The notes beneath the pieces were generated by a model. It was not told the DNA's origin. It ran no database searches and was given only the letters and a program-made list of their open reading frames with translations. From assembly GCA_965224015.1 (NCBI GenBank), contig OZ245032.1, positions 1,550,001-1,614,000 on the forward strand: DNA of 64,000 bases, written 5' to 3'. Source of the stretch: CBDCVD01 sp965224015. GTDB taxonomy: Bacteria; Pseudomonadota; Alphaproteobacteria; Rhizobiales; CBDCVD01. This document shows positions 17,249 through 24,936 of the stretch, in pieces (within the stretch, counting starts at the first letter, position 1; every line of letters begins with the position of its first letter). Made by a program: the position numbers and the translations under genes.

Positions 17249-17416
17249 ATGACAGACCAAGAACAACGCCTTGCTGATGATAAGATGCGGGCGGAAATTG
17301 CTAAATTGTTGGCTGAAACCAAGCAAATCAGCGTCAATACGTTCCTGTCACCGTTTCTTGCCGCTGCTGGTTTGATGGGAGCCACAGCAGCGCTCGTTAA
17401 GCTGCTTTACACATGA
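17249..17416 (+). CDS. Small single-pass membrane protein, 55 aa
   Basis: The charged amphipathic N-terminus (RLADDKMRAEIAKLLAETKQ) is followed by one hydrophobic span (TFLSPFLAAAGLMGATAALV) and a short LKLLYT-like tail. A strong AAAGGAG lies seven bases before the ATG. The stop codon overlaps the start of the next gene (ATGA), so the two are translationally coupled. Small proteins of this layout are common in alphaproteobacterial prophage and cargo regions next to HTH genes, which is inference; no homologue is named. Confidence 0.7.
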   Translation: MTDQEQRLADDKMRAEIAKLLAETKQISVNTFLSPFLAAAGLMGATAALVKLLYT

Positions 17417-17616
17417 CACCCGCTGAATTCAAAAAGGCCCGACACAAGCTGGGCCTTACTTTATCAAAATGCGCTCAACTGATTGGGTACACCGGCGCGC
17501 ATGCGCAACAGCAAGTGCGGCGTATGGAAACAGGGGAGCGTGAAATCCGCGAGGCGCAACAACGCTTGATGCAGGCCTATCTTGATGGTTATCGCCCCAA
17601 GGATTGGCCGCGATAG
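17413..17616 (+). CDS. Small XRE-type helix-turn-helix protein, 67 aa
   Basis: The sequence MTPAEFKKARHKLGLTLSKC then AQLIGYTGAHAQQQVRRMETG follows the Cro/CI-type fold: helix 1, then a helix-turn-helix at about residues 16-40, then RRMETGEREI where family members have RWExG. This is a DNA-binding domain with almost no other sequence, as in phage-type regulators. It overlaps the preceding membrane-protein gene by four bases. Whether it represses its own operon cannot be seen from the sequence. Confidence 0.75.
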   Translation: MTPAEFKKARHKLGLTLSKCAQLIGYTGAHAQQQVRRMETGEREIREAQQRLMQAYLDGYRPKDWPR

Positions 17617-17771
17617 GGTGGGCAAAAAAAAACGCCGCGAATCGAAGTAACCGATTCCAGCGTCGCCTCTCACGATGGTATCAAGTCCCTTCAAACCGCC
17701 GTCTGACAACGATTGTCACCCCCTTTTGGGCATGTTCCACCCGTGCGGTTCAAGCGCAAAGCGAGGGTTTG

Positions 17772-17874
17772 ATACCAGCGGTATTGGCTTTATAGACACG
17801 CCGACTGGTGTACTGCCTTGATAACATACCTCTTTGACGCTAAGCCATGAGTCATTGTTAAAGACCCTTGGTAT
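17772..17874. repeat. Family A repeat, 103 bp
   Basis: From ATACCAGCGGTATTGG to CCCTTGGTAT, between the HTH gene and the kinase gene. Confidence 0.93.
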
Positions 17875-18050
17875 GACTTGCGTTTCAATGCCATCCCCCT
17901 TATTGGAAAACGCGGATCTATCTCCGTGCTTACCATAAAGGCCCATAAAGACGGTGCGCGGGATTGGATAACACCGTTGTTTGTTCCTAGGCTGACAGAA
18001 CCCCATGTCACGTGAGCAGGCTTGATGAATTGGAAACTATGAACACGCCC

Positions 18051-18962
18051 TTTTATCTGTGTATTGACGGTGGCGGTACCAAAACCCATGGGGTTTTGCT
18101 GTCCGCCGGCGGCGAAAATCTCGCCGAGGGACGCACAGGACCGTCGAATTTACACACGGATTTCAGCCTGGGGATTACCAACATCTCGTCACTTTGGGAG
18201 CAACTTGCTCACAAGGCTGGGCTTGAGCCACGCCAGGCGTGTGCCGAAACCCATTTTGCGCTTGGCGCTGCTGGGCTCGATCTTTACGATCTGCGCCTCA
18301 AAATGGCACGGCAATTCATGCATTTTGCGGCCATTACACAGGTGTCCGATGGATACGCCGCCTTAATTGGGGCGTCCAATGGAAAACCCGCCGGATTGAT
18401 TGCAGTGGGCACAGGGGTGATCGCCTATCGCATTGACCACAAGGGACAGGTGATAACCCGTGAGGGCTGGAGCTGGATTGCCGGAGACCGCGGCAGCGGC
18501 ATGTGGATTGGACGCAAGGCGCTTTATGCTTATCTGGAGGCCCACGATGAGGAGGTGACTTTCGAAACGCCCCTGTTTCGCCGCCTGGCGGACCATATCG
18601 GGCGCGAACGCCAGTCCATTTTTGCATGGATACAGAAGGCCAACCCCGCCGGACTAGCGGAGTTGGCGCCCCTGGTATTCGCCGCGCAAAAAGAACAGGA
18701 CCCGCTCGCTGGTGACATACTGGATGCCGCCTTGCAAAAAATCGTCAACACCATCCACTCTCTTTCCACACCTGACGATGATCCCCTTTATGTGGTTGGC
18801 AGTGTGGGGCTGGCTCTACGCACACAGATTGAACACAAGCTCAGGCGCAGCCTTAGCGATCCGTTGCACGGACAAACACACGGCCTTTATCTGATCGCAC
18901 AAGGAAATGTGCCCCCCGACTGTGATCTCAGCTATCCAACAAATGCCGGCACCCAGAGATAA
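18051..18962 (+). CDS. N-acetylglucosamine kinase-like protein (BadF/BadG/BcrA/BcrD ATPase family)
   Basis: The 303-residue protein is an ASKHA-fold sugar kinase. The phosphate-1 loop CIDGGGTKTHGVLL is at the N-terminus, with ALGAAGLD, VSDGYAALIGA, GLIAVGTGVIAYR and GWSWIAGDRGSGMWIGRKAL after it. The GDxGS-type segment and the following helix are typical of GlcNAc and glucosamine kinases. It lies 3 bp before nagA, so the pair most likely phosphorylates and deacetylates GlcNAc taken up or released from peptidoglycan. The ATG at 18051 is preferred; an in-frame GTG at 18012 is possible. Confidence 0.85.
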   Translation, partial: FYLCIDGGGTKTHGVLLSAGGENLAEGRTGPSNLHTDFSLGITNISSLWEQLAHKAGLEPRQACAETHFALGAAGLDLYDLRLKMARQFMHFAAITQVSDGYAALIGASNGKPAGLIAVGTGVIAYRIDHKGQVITREGWSWIAGDRGSGMWIGRKALYAYLEAHDEEVTFETPLFRRLADHIGRERQSIFAWIQKANPAGLAELAPLVFAAQKEQDPLAGDILDAALQKIVNTIHSLSTPDDDPLYVVGSVGLALRTQIEHKLRRSLSDPLHGQTHGLYLIAQGNVPPDCDLSYPTNAGTQR

Positions 18963-18965
18963 GTT

Positions 18966-20108
18966 ATGGCGGCGCGTATTATTCACGAGCAACCTGCCTA
19001 TATTTTAACCCCGCGGGGCTGGATACACGGGCTCCTGGAACATGAAGCGGGAACGATCACAGCCGTCGTACCGTCTGACGCCAAAGCGCAAACACGGCCC
19101 ATTCCCCGCCACGTGACCCCGAGCGGTCCCTATGCCATCCCCGGCTTCATTGACCTGCACAACCACGGAGGCGGGGGCGCGGATGCCATGGCCGGAGAGG
19201 CAAGTGTACGCCAAATGGCACGCTTTCACGCCAGTCGCGGCACGACCGCGCTCTGCCCCACCACACTCACCGCCCCCACAGAAGAGATCGCCACCGCGCT
19301 TGTCGGCATTGAGGCCGTCCGCAAGACCGCCGGTGAAGGGGAAGCACGGGTGCTGGGGGTCCACCTGGAGGGCCCCTTTATCAATCCTGACAAGCTGGGC
19401 GCACAGCCGGATTTCCCAATGGTGCCGGACCTGGCTCTGGTCAATACGTGGATGGACCTGGCGCGCATTACGGTTACAACCGTTGCACCGGAGCTTGACG
19501 GGGCTCACAGCCTGATTTCCCAATTGCGGCGTACCGGCACCCGCGTTCAGTTGGGCCATACTTTGGCAAGCAGCACACAGGCCGAACAGGGGTTTGCCGC
19601 AGGCGCCACCGGCATCACCCATCTGTTTAACGCCATGAGCGGCAGCCATCACCGTGACACGGGGGTCGCGGGTTTTGCCCTGGCTTGTGCCCAATATGCA
19701 GAGATCATTTGCGACCTGCAGCACGTGTCGTCGTCTATGATTCTGGCCGCATTCAGGGCCATTCCACACCTTTATTGCGTGAGCGACTGTATTCACGCCG
19801 CCGGCCTTACTGACGGAGAGTACTGTTTGGGAAGGCATTTGGTAAAGAAAACGGCAAATCGCGTGACCCTGGTGGACGGAAGCACCCTGGCGGGGAGTGT
19901 TTTGACCATGGATCAGGCCCTACGCAATCTCGTTGTGATTGGGATTTCCCTGGCGGACGGTTCCGCCATGACATCGACACGTCCGGCACAATATCTTGGA
20001 CTTGATGACATAGGCGTAATCGCCCCGGGCTACCGGGCCGCCATCGTTTATCTTGACGAAAACCTGAATGTGATGGATACGGTAATCGACGGCACACTTA
20101 TCGGTTGA
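18966..20108 (+). CDS. nagA: N-acetylglucosamine-6-phosphate deacetylase
   Basis: NagA hydrolyses GlcNAc-6-phosphate to glucosamine-6-phosphate and acetate in amino-sugar and cell-wall recycling. The 380-residue protein has the amidohydrolase metal motifs: LHNHGG at about residue 60, the metal-bridging glutamate in HLEGPFINPDKLGAQ, GHTLASS, THLFNAMSG with HHRDTG, and the catalytic aspartate in VSDCIHAAG. It follows the kinase gene by 3 bp. No nagB deaminase is present; terC is next, after a repeat. Confidence 0.93.
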   Translation: MAARIIHEQPAYILTPRGWIHGLLEHEAGTITAVVPSDAKAQTRPIPRHVTPSGPYAIPGFIDLHNHGGGGADAMAGEASVRQMARFHASRGTTALCPTTLTAPTEEIATALVGIEAVRKTAGEGEARVLGVHLEGPFINPDKLGAQPDFPMVPDLALVNTWMDLARITVTTVAPELDGAHSLISQLRRTGTRVQLGHTLASSTQAEQGFAAGATGITHLFNAMSGSHHRDTGVAGFALACAQYAEIICDLQHVSSSMILAAFRAIPHLYCVSDCIHAAGLTDGEYCLGRHLVKKTANRVTLVDGSTLAGSVLTMDQALRNLVVIGISLADGSAMTSTRPAQYLGLDDIGVIAPGYRAAIVYLDENLNVMDTVIDGTLIG

Positions 20109-20159
20109 AGTCGGAACATAGAAACATAGATCCGCATGGATTTCGCTGAACCCATTTGC

Positions 20160-20259
20160 TAGAGCGTGTCACCGGGTCTCTCTATTTACGACCTGGCCAA
20201 CCCGTATCGTCAGAAGGGGTCTTTAAGACCTGACAGGCTCTAAGACAGGACACGCTCTA
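20160..20259. repeat. Family C repeat, short copy with internal D sequence
   Basis: It begins TAGAGCGTGTCACC and ends GACAGGACACGCTCTA. The interior contains TCTATTTACGACCTGGCC, a D-family arm, and a second C terminus TTAAGACCTGACAGGCTCTA at 20224-20242. The 30 bp before it resemble a decayed B element. Confidence 0.75.
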
Positions 20260-20327
20260 TTGCTCCGCAATATTGAACTTGCATTCGCGCTATGATCAAG
20301 CCCTGAAACAACCCGAAAGGCGACACC

Positions 20328-21149
20328 ATGGAAGCCCTGAGCCTGTTATTTTCTCTGGAGAATCTGTTCACCCTCATGATGCTTGTTATGCTGCAAGCGG
20401 TCCTGGGGTTCGACAACCTGCTTTACATTTCAATCGAGTCGCGCCGGGTTGATCCGGCACAGCAGGCGCGGGTGCGCCGGATTGGCATCGGTCTTGCCAT
20501 TGTCCTGCGCATTGTTCTTCTCGTACTGATCCTTAGCGCCGTTCAGTACCTGCAAGACCCACTGATCTCCATTGATTTAGGCATTTTTGTTCATGGAGAA
20601 TTTAATCTGCACAGCCTGGTGGTGCTGTTTGGCGGCGCCTTTATCATTTATACGGCGATCAAGGAGATCTATCACCTGCTTTCGGTCCATGATATTGAGC
20701 ACGAAGAAGGGCATGGCATGCGCACCGTGCTCGGTGCCATTTTCTGGATAGTGGTCATGAACCTCATCTTTTCATTCGACAGCATTCTCAGCGCCATGGC
20801 CCTAACCGACAATATCTGGGTCATGTCCCTCGCTATTGTTGCCAGTGGCGTGATGATGATCTGGCTCGCAGATGGCGTCTCTGCATTTTTGAAGCAAAAT
20901 CGCATGTACGAAGTCCTGGGCCTTTTTATTCTGTTTATTGTCGGGATTATGCTGGTCTCCGAGGGCGGTCATCTGGCGCACCTCACGCTCTTTGGCTATG
21001 CCGTCGAGCCATTGGCAAAAACAACGTTTTACTTTACCTTGTTTGTTCTGGTGATTGTCGATATTGTCCAGAGCCAGTATCAAAAGCGCCTTTTAGCCAA
21101 GCGCGAGGCCGAGAGCAAGGCAGCAGCGAAGGGTGCAAGCTTGAGGTAA
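20328..21149 (+). CDS. TerC-family integral membrane protein
   Basis: The 273-residue protein has about eight hydrophobic segments and the family motifs AVLGFDNLLYI in the first and NLIFSFDSILSAMALTDN in the middle. TerC/Alx-type proteins export manganese or calcium and are linked to metal homeostasis and tellurite resistance. A hydrophilic His/Glu loop (HDIEHEEGHG, about residue 125) precedes the second motif. AAAGG lies upstream of the ATG. The neighbouring 21194 gene is on the same strand. Confidence 0.92.
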   Translation: MEALSLLFSLENLFTLMMLVMLQAVLGFDNLLYISIESRRVDPAQQARVRRIGIGLAIVLRIVLLVLILSAVQYLQDPLISIDLGIFVHGEFNLHSLVVLFGGAFIIYTAIKEIYHLLSVHDIEHEEGHGMRTVLGAIFWIVVMNLIFSFDSILSAMALTDNIWVMSLAIVASGVMMIWLADGVSAFLKQNRMYEVLGLFILFIVGIMLVSEGGHLAHLTLFGYAVEPLAKTTFYFTLFVLVIVDIVQSQYQKRLLAKREAESKAAAKGASLR

Positions 21150-21193
21150 GACTGTCCCATTTGCCGGCACCGAAATGCTTAAAGGTATCTATC

Positions 21194-21634
21194 ATGTCGA
21201 ACCAAGCCAGAACCGTTGTGGACTTTACCGTTGCTTATATCGTTATTTCGATAATTCTAACCGTCGTCCTCATCGCACTGGATGCCATGTTCGGTTTAAA
21301 TCCCGGTTCTGCGGCGGCGGTGGCCTCCCTTTTCGGGGCAGCCTACTGGGCCGGTGACCGGCATGTCGCACGCACCAACACACTACCCACAAGCCGCGAA
21401 TGCTGGATGTTGGCTCTATATTTTTCTGCTGTGGTGAGCGTGATGAGCTTGGCTATCTTCTTTGCGCTTTTGGCTATTGGTGACATGGAGACATCCAATG
21501 TCGTGTCCGTATTGGGGGGGTCTGCCCTGACCATAGTATTGATTGCCGCCCTAATCATTTGCTTTCTCATGCTGCGGTTTGTGTTTTCATTTTCCGCCAG
21601 GATGGCAATGAAGAATCGCTCCAAGGATGGCTAG
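21194..21634 (+). CDS. Four-helix membrane protein, ABZJ_00895-like
   Basis: The 146-residue protein has four predicted membrane spans (VAYIVISIILTVVLIALDAM, SAAAVASLFGAAYWAG, LALYFSAVVSVMSLAIFFAL and ALTIVLIAALIICFLMLRF). The order, and the GxAYWAGDRHVARTNTLPT loop after the second span, resemble the uncharacterised ABZJ_00895 family. The ATG at 21194 has AAAGG upstream. It lies 44 bp after terC and may be cotranscribed. Function unknown. Confidence 0.7.
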   Translation: MSNQARTVVDFTVAYIVISIILTVVLIALDAMFGLNPGSAAAVASLFGAAYWAGDRHVARTNTLPTSRECWMLALYFSAVVSVMSLAIFFALLAIGDMETSNVVSVLGGSALTIVLIAALIICFLMLRFVFSFSARMAMKNRSKDG

Positions 21635-21758
21635 GTCGAGGATTAATGCACCGTCCAACTTTACTGGAAGCGTCCTTTCTTGGTGCCGCAGGCGCTTTGG
21701 CTGACACAATTGGCATTTTTATCTCGAAGGCCGATCGCGGGGTCGGTAGTCCGATCTT

Positions 21759-21798
21759 ATACCAGCGGTATTGGCTTTAGATGCACGCCGCCTGGTAT
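21759..21798. repeat. Family A repeat with internal deletion (40 bp)
   Basis: ATACCAGCGGTATTGGC then TTTAGATGCACGCCGCCTGG and TAT. Both ends are kept and about 60 bp are lost. Confidence 0.8.
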
Positions 21799-21816
21799 AA
21801 ATGGAAGTTTCCCAAT

Positions 21817-22176
21817 ATGACCAACCCACCCGCCCATGACGATCCCCTGACCCCAGAGCAGGAGCGTATCGTGCGCCGTATCAGGCGCCTTTCGTTTTTG
21901 AGTGCAGGCATTATGGTCTTGGGCCTGGCGGCGGTGTTTTCGGTGATCGCTTACCGGCTTTACACCGCCGAGCCCTCCAGCGCACAGACGCCGTCACAGA
22001 AAGAACTTTCGCTGATTGCGGCAGTCCAACTGCCCAAGGGGGCCCAGCCTCTAAACGCCAGTCTGGACGGTCACAGGCTTGTGGTTACGGTAATGCTCGA
22101 TAACGCTCTGCAGGTGATCGTCTATGACGCAGAGAACGGAACCGAACTCAACCGCGTGCGCATTCAAAGTCCCTGA
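21817..22176 (+). CDS. Single-pass membrane protein, DUF6476-like
   Basis: The 119-residue protein has a cytoplasmic N-terminus (LTPEQERIVRRIRRLSF), one membrane span (AGIMVLGLAAVFSVIAYRLY), then a periplasmic part containing LPKGAQPLNASLDGHRLVVTV and LQVIVYDAENG. This layout resembles the small DUF6476 proteins of alphaproteobacteria; the assignment is tentative. tRNA-Glu follows on the same strand 81 bp downstream. Its role is unknown. Confidence 0.6.
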   Translation: MTNPPAHDDPLTPEQERIVRRIRRLSFLSAGIMVLGLAAVFSVIAYRLYTAEPSSAQTPSQKELSLIAAVQLPKGAQPLNASLDGHRLVVTVMLDNALQVIVYDAENGTELNRVRIQSP

Positions 22177-22257
22177 TCTTCACAATGCGCATTGATGAGT
22201 ATCAGGAATAATGATAAAAGGGTGAGTACGACAGGGCGATCCAGTTTTCTCGTCATA

Positions 22258-22333
22258 GCTCCCTTCGTCTAGTGGCCTAGGACGCCGGCCTCTCACGCCG
22301 GAAACAGGGGTTCGAGTCCCCTAGGGAGCGCCA
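22258..22333 (+). tRNA. tRNA-Glu (anticodon CUC)
   Basis: The full cloverleaf is visible: the acceptor GCTCCCT pairs with AGGGAGC, the anticodon stem is CCGGC/GCCGG around loop CTCTCAC (anticodon CTC), the T arm is AGGGG-TTCGAGT-CCCCT, and CCA is encoded at 22331-22333. Confidence 0.97.
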
Positions 22334-22418
22334 CGCGCCGGCCTTGATACCGAGGGGTTTTGCGTTTGACTCTTGCGCCCCAGGTTGAAAACCCTTGTCT
22401 TATCAGCACGATACAAGA

Positions 22419-22462
22419 AGGACACGTCTATTGACGACCTGGCCGGCCCCCTCCCCCTCTAG
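22419..22462. repeat. Family D repeat (half)
   Basis: ACACGTCTATTGACGACCTGG then CCGGCCCCCTCCCCCTCTAG, between tRNA-Glu and the lysozyme gene. Confidence 0.7.
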
Positions 22463-22471
22463 CGCGTAAGT

Positions 22472-23254
22472 TTACCGCGAGACCTTTTTGACCCATGCGC
22501 GCCAGGTTTTCTTGCTGCCGTTAAAGGCATTGAGATCCACATGCCCCTTAATGCCCTCAATCCTGCCCGTCCCCGAATATTGCCACAGCAGCCAGTTTTT
22601 AACGTCGTACTTTTTGCGCGGATGCGCTGTAACCGAACGTAGCCAGTAGTGATGATCCTGAAACGCCCCTCGCAGGTTCGCCCGATAAAAATCCACCGTC
22701 GTGTAGATGATCGGTTTTTTGCCGTAGTGCTTTTCAATTATGTTCATGAAAATCCGCATGCGCTTTAAGACCCCTTTACGCGGAGGTCTTTTTTTGCATG
22801 TGGGGGATTTGTGGTTCCACTCGATATCAAGAACCGGTGGCAGAGCCGCGGGGTCTCGGGGGACCTTGCTTATAAAGTAGCGCGCCTGGGTGGATGCGGG
22901 CGTGCAAAAATAATAAAAGTGATAGGCGCCACGCTTGACACCTGCCTTCTTGCTGTTGCGCCAGTTCTGGCGAAACTTCTCGTCATAGTGATCCCCGCCC
23001 TCGGTGGCCTTGATAAACGCGAACGTAACCCCGCGCCGTCTGGCGGTTTTCCAATCAATATTGCCCTGGTATTTGGAAACGTCGATACCATGGACCGGAA
23101 AAGCTTTGGGTGAGGTCCCTGCAAATTTGACCGGATCCGCATCGCGAAAACGCGGAGCAAACACCTCCGCGGCCAGCGTTATGCCACTCCCGCTCAAAAG
23201 CAAAAGAGACGCCACAGCCGACGGCGCTGCAACAGGTATAAAAGACTTGATCAT
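22472..23254 (-). CDS. Secreted GH25 lysozyme (muramidase)
   Basis: GH25 enzymes hydrolyse the MurNAc-GlcNAc linkage of peptidoglycan. The 260-residue protein has a cleavable signal (VASLLLLSGSGITLAAEV) and then the GH25 barrel: HGIDVSKYQGNIDWKTARRR near residue 55, FAFIKATEGGDHYD, GAYHFYYF, and the catalytic pair region PPVLDIEWN. It ends with LWQYSGTGRIEGIKGHVDLNAFNG, the usual terminal signature. Lys/Arg-rich stretches suggest surface binding. The ATG at 23254 has AGGGA seven bases upstream. Confidence 0.93.
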   Translation of the reverse strand: MIKSFIPVAAPSAVASLLLLSGSGITLAAEVFAPRFRDADPVKFAGTSPKAFPVHGIDVSKYQGNIDWKTARRRGVTFAFIKATEGGDHYDEKFRQNWRNSKKAGVKRGAYHFYYFCTPASTQARYFISKVPRDPAALPPVLDIEWNHKSPTCKKRPPRKGVLKRMRIFMNIIEKHYGKKPIIYTTVDFYRANLRGAFQDHHYWLRSVTAHPRKKYDVKNWLLWQYSGTGRIEGIKGHVDLNAFNGSKKTWRAWVKKVSR

Positions 23255-23471
23255 ACGCAATCCCTATTACTATTGCGACACGGCTACATAACAAGCCGCC
23301 CTGGCTACGGCTGTTAAACCCAAGACCCCATTCCGCGCCCTCAAGTGAACGCAAAAGAGAATATCGACGGCACCGGCATCGTCCTGCGCCGACGCCCGAC
23401 AAAGCAAATATACCAGCAATGCGACATTTTCGTGCAATGCGGCTTCAGGCGTCTTGTAGGCTGCCCGTCAT

Positions 23472-23552
23472 ACCCATTCTCCCATAGGGTGCCGCCAGTG
23501 CAGGTGGCCCGCGCGGGGGAGCGGGCCGGCCAGATCGCAAATAGACGTTCCC
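23472..23552. repeat. Family D repeat, nearly complete
   Basis: CCCATTCTCCCATAGGGTGC at the left and GGGGGAGCGGGCCGGCCAG then ATCGCAAATAGACGTTCC at the right, the order seen in the copy at 63349. Confidence 0.7.
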
Positions 23553-23565
23553 AAGCGCACTTTAC

Positions 23566-23613
23566 TGTGTTTATTTATCCTTAAAATAGTGTGTTTATTT
23601 ATCCTTAAAATAG
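23566..23613. repeat. Perfect 24-bp tandem duplication
   Basis: TGTGTTTATTTATCCTTAAA followed by ATAG occurs twice in direct succession. It lies about 150 bp before the epimerase gene. Confidence 0.9.
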
Positions 23614-23759
23614 TGTGAATCATCGTTTATGAGGATCAAGACAGCGCTTCTTTGGGCACTTTCCTCATCATCGGTTTCTGTTAAAGTCGATTTCTGTTAA
23701 ACTGGCCCACAAGTGGGTTGCTTTTCTTGCCAGTATCGACGGGAGGCGGGTTTCAAACC

Positions 23760-24761
23760 ATGAGCACGCATCGGTTTTTCTGCATTGATGCGCACACCTG
23801 TGGCAACCCGGTGCGCGTGGTGGTTGGGGGCGCACCGGCGCTTATTGCGGGCACCATGAGCGCGCGCCGCCAGCATTTCATGGCGAACTTTGATTGGATA
23901 CGCACGGGATTGATGTTTGAACCGCGCGGCCATGACATCATGTCGGGAACCGTTCTTTATGAGCCGCAACGCGAGGATTGCGATCTGGGCGTTCTTTTCA
24001 TTGAGACCTCTGGCTGTTTGCCCATGTGCGGGCACGGGACCATCGGCACCGTCACGGTGGCACTGCAGGAGGGGTTGGTTTACCCCAAGACCCCCGGCAT
24101 ACTCAGGCTGGATGCTCCCGCCGGTGTCATTGAGGCTGCATATGAACGCGCCGACGACAAAACCATAGCCAGCGTGCGCATACGCAACGTTGCCTCATTC
24201 GTCTACGCAACAGGGGTTAGCGTTGACGTCGCCGGGCTCGGCCCTCTCGTCATGGATATCGCCTATGGAGGCAACTTCTACGCCATTATTGAGCCTCAGA
24301 CCCATTATGATGGCCTGGATTCACTTTCCATCTTCGATATCCAACGCCTTTCCCCACACATCCGTGACCTCTTGAACAAGAAACTAACCGTCGCCCACCC
24401 GCAAGACGCAAGCATCAATCGCGTGACCCACGTGCTATGGACCGGAAGGGCGAAAAGCCAAAAGGCTGACGCTCGCAACGCTGTGTTCTATGGCGAAAAA
24501 GCCATCGACCGTTCCCCCTGCGGTACCGGCACTTCAGCACGCATGGCGCAGCTCGTTGCCCGCGGTGACCTGAAAGTCGGCGATCATTTTGTCCATGAAA
24601 GCATTATCGGCTCCCTCTTCTACGGGCGCGTGGAGGCCGCAACAAAGGTGGGCTCGCAAGACGCCATCATCCCCAGTATCAAGGGCCAGGCTTGGGTCAC
24701 CGGCTATAACACTATCGTTCTTGATGATCGAGACCCCTTTGTAAAGGGCTTTACGGTTTAG
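23760..24761 (+). CDS. Proline racemase family protein, probable 4-hydroxyproline 2-epimerase
   Basis: The 333-residue protein has both active-site cysteines of the family: Cys90 in MCGHGTIG and Cys254 in DRSPCGTGTSA. The Cys/Cys pair fits 4-hydroxyproline epimerases and proline racemases and not the Thr-containing dehydratases. 4-Hydroxyproline epimerase makes cis-4-hydroxy-D-proline from trans-4-hydroxy-L-proline, the first catabolic step. It is isolated here, about 20 kb from the FAD/2Fe-2S dehydrogenase and DapA-like genes that could act on D-imino acids. The start is the ATG at 23760, giving the usual family length. Confidence 0.87.
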   Translation: MSTHRFFCIDAHTCGNPVRVVVGGAPALIAGTMSARRQHFMANFDWIRTGLMFEPRGHDIMSGTVLYEPQREDCDLGVLFIETSGCLPMCGHGTIGTVTVALQEGLVYPKTPGILRLDAPAGVIEAAYERADDKTIASVRIRNVASFVYATGVSVDVAGLGPLVMDIAYGGNFYAIIEPQTHYDGLDSLSIFDIQRLSPHIRDLLNKKLTVAHPQDASINRVTHVLWTGRAKSQKADARNAVFYGEKAIDRSPCGTGTSARMAQLVARGDLKVGDHFVHESIIGSLFYGRVEAATKVGSQDAIIPSIKGQAWVTGYNTIVLDDRDPFVKGFTV

Positions 24762-24866
24762 GATTTGTTGCAATCCCTGAAACGGGCCCACCTTGCCGCT
24801 TTGTTAATCCAACAATGTTAAACCCATATCCGTTCATCTGCAGCCAATGCAGTGTTTGTACGACCT

Positions 24867-24928
24867 GGAAACGTCTATTGATGACCTGGCCAGCCCGCTC
24901 CCCCTGGAGCGTGTCATGTTTTAATAGG
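24867..24928. repeat. Family D half plus family C terminus
   Basis: GGAAACGTCTATTGATGACC then TGGCCAGCCCGCTCCCC, joined at about 24905 to GGAGCGTGTCATGTTTTAAT, a C end. It forms the leader of the kinase gene at 24937. Confidence 0.75.
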
Positions 24929-24936
24929 TGCATGCC

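Noticed and set aside
23760..24761. Trans-3-hydroxy-L-proline dehydratase as the identity of the proline racemase family gene
   Set aside because: The dehydratases have Thr in place of the second cysteine; here DRSPCGTGT keeps the Cys.
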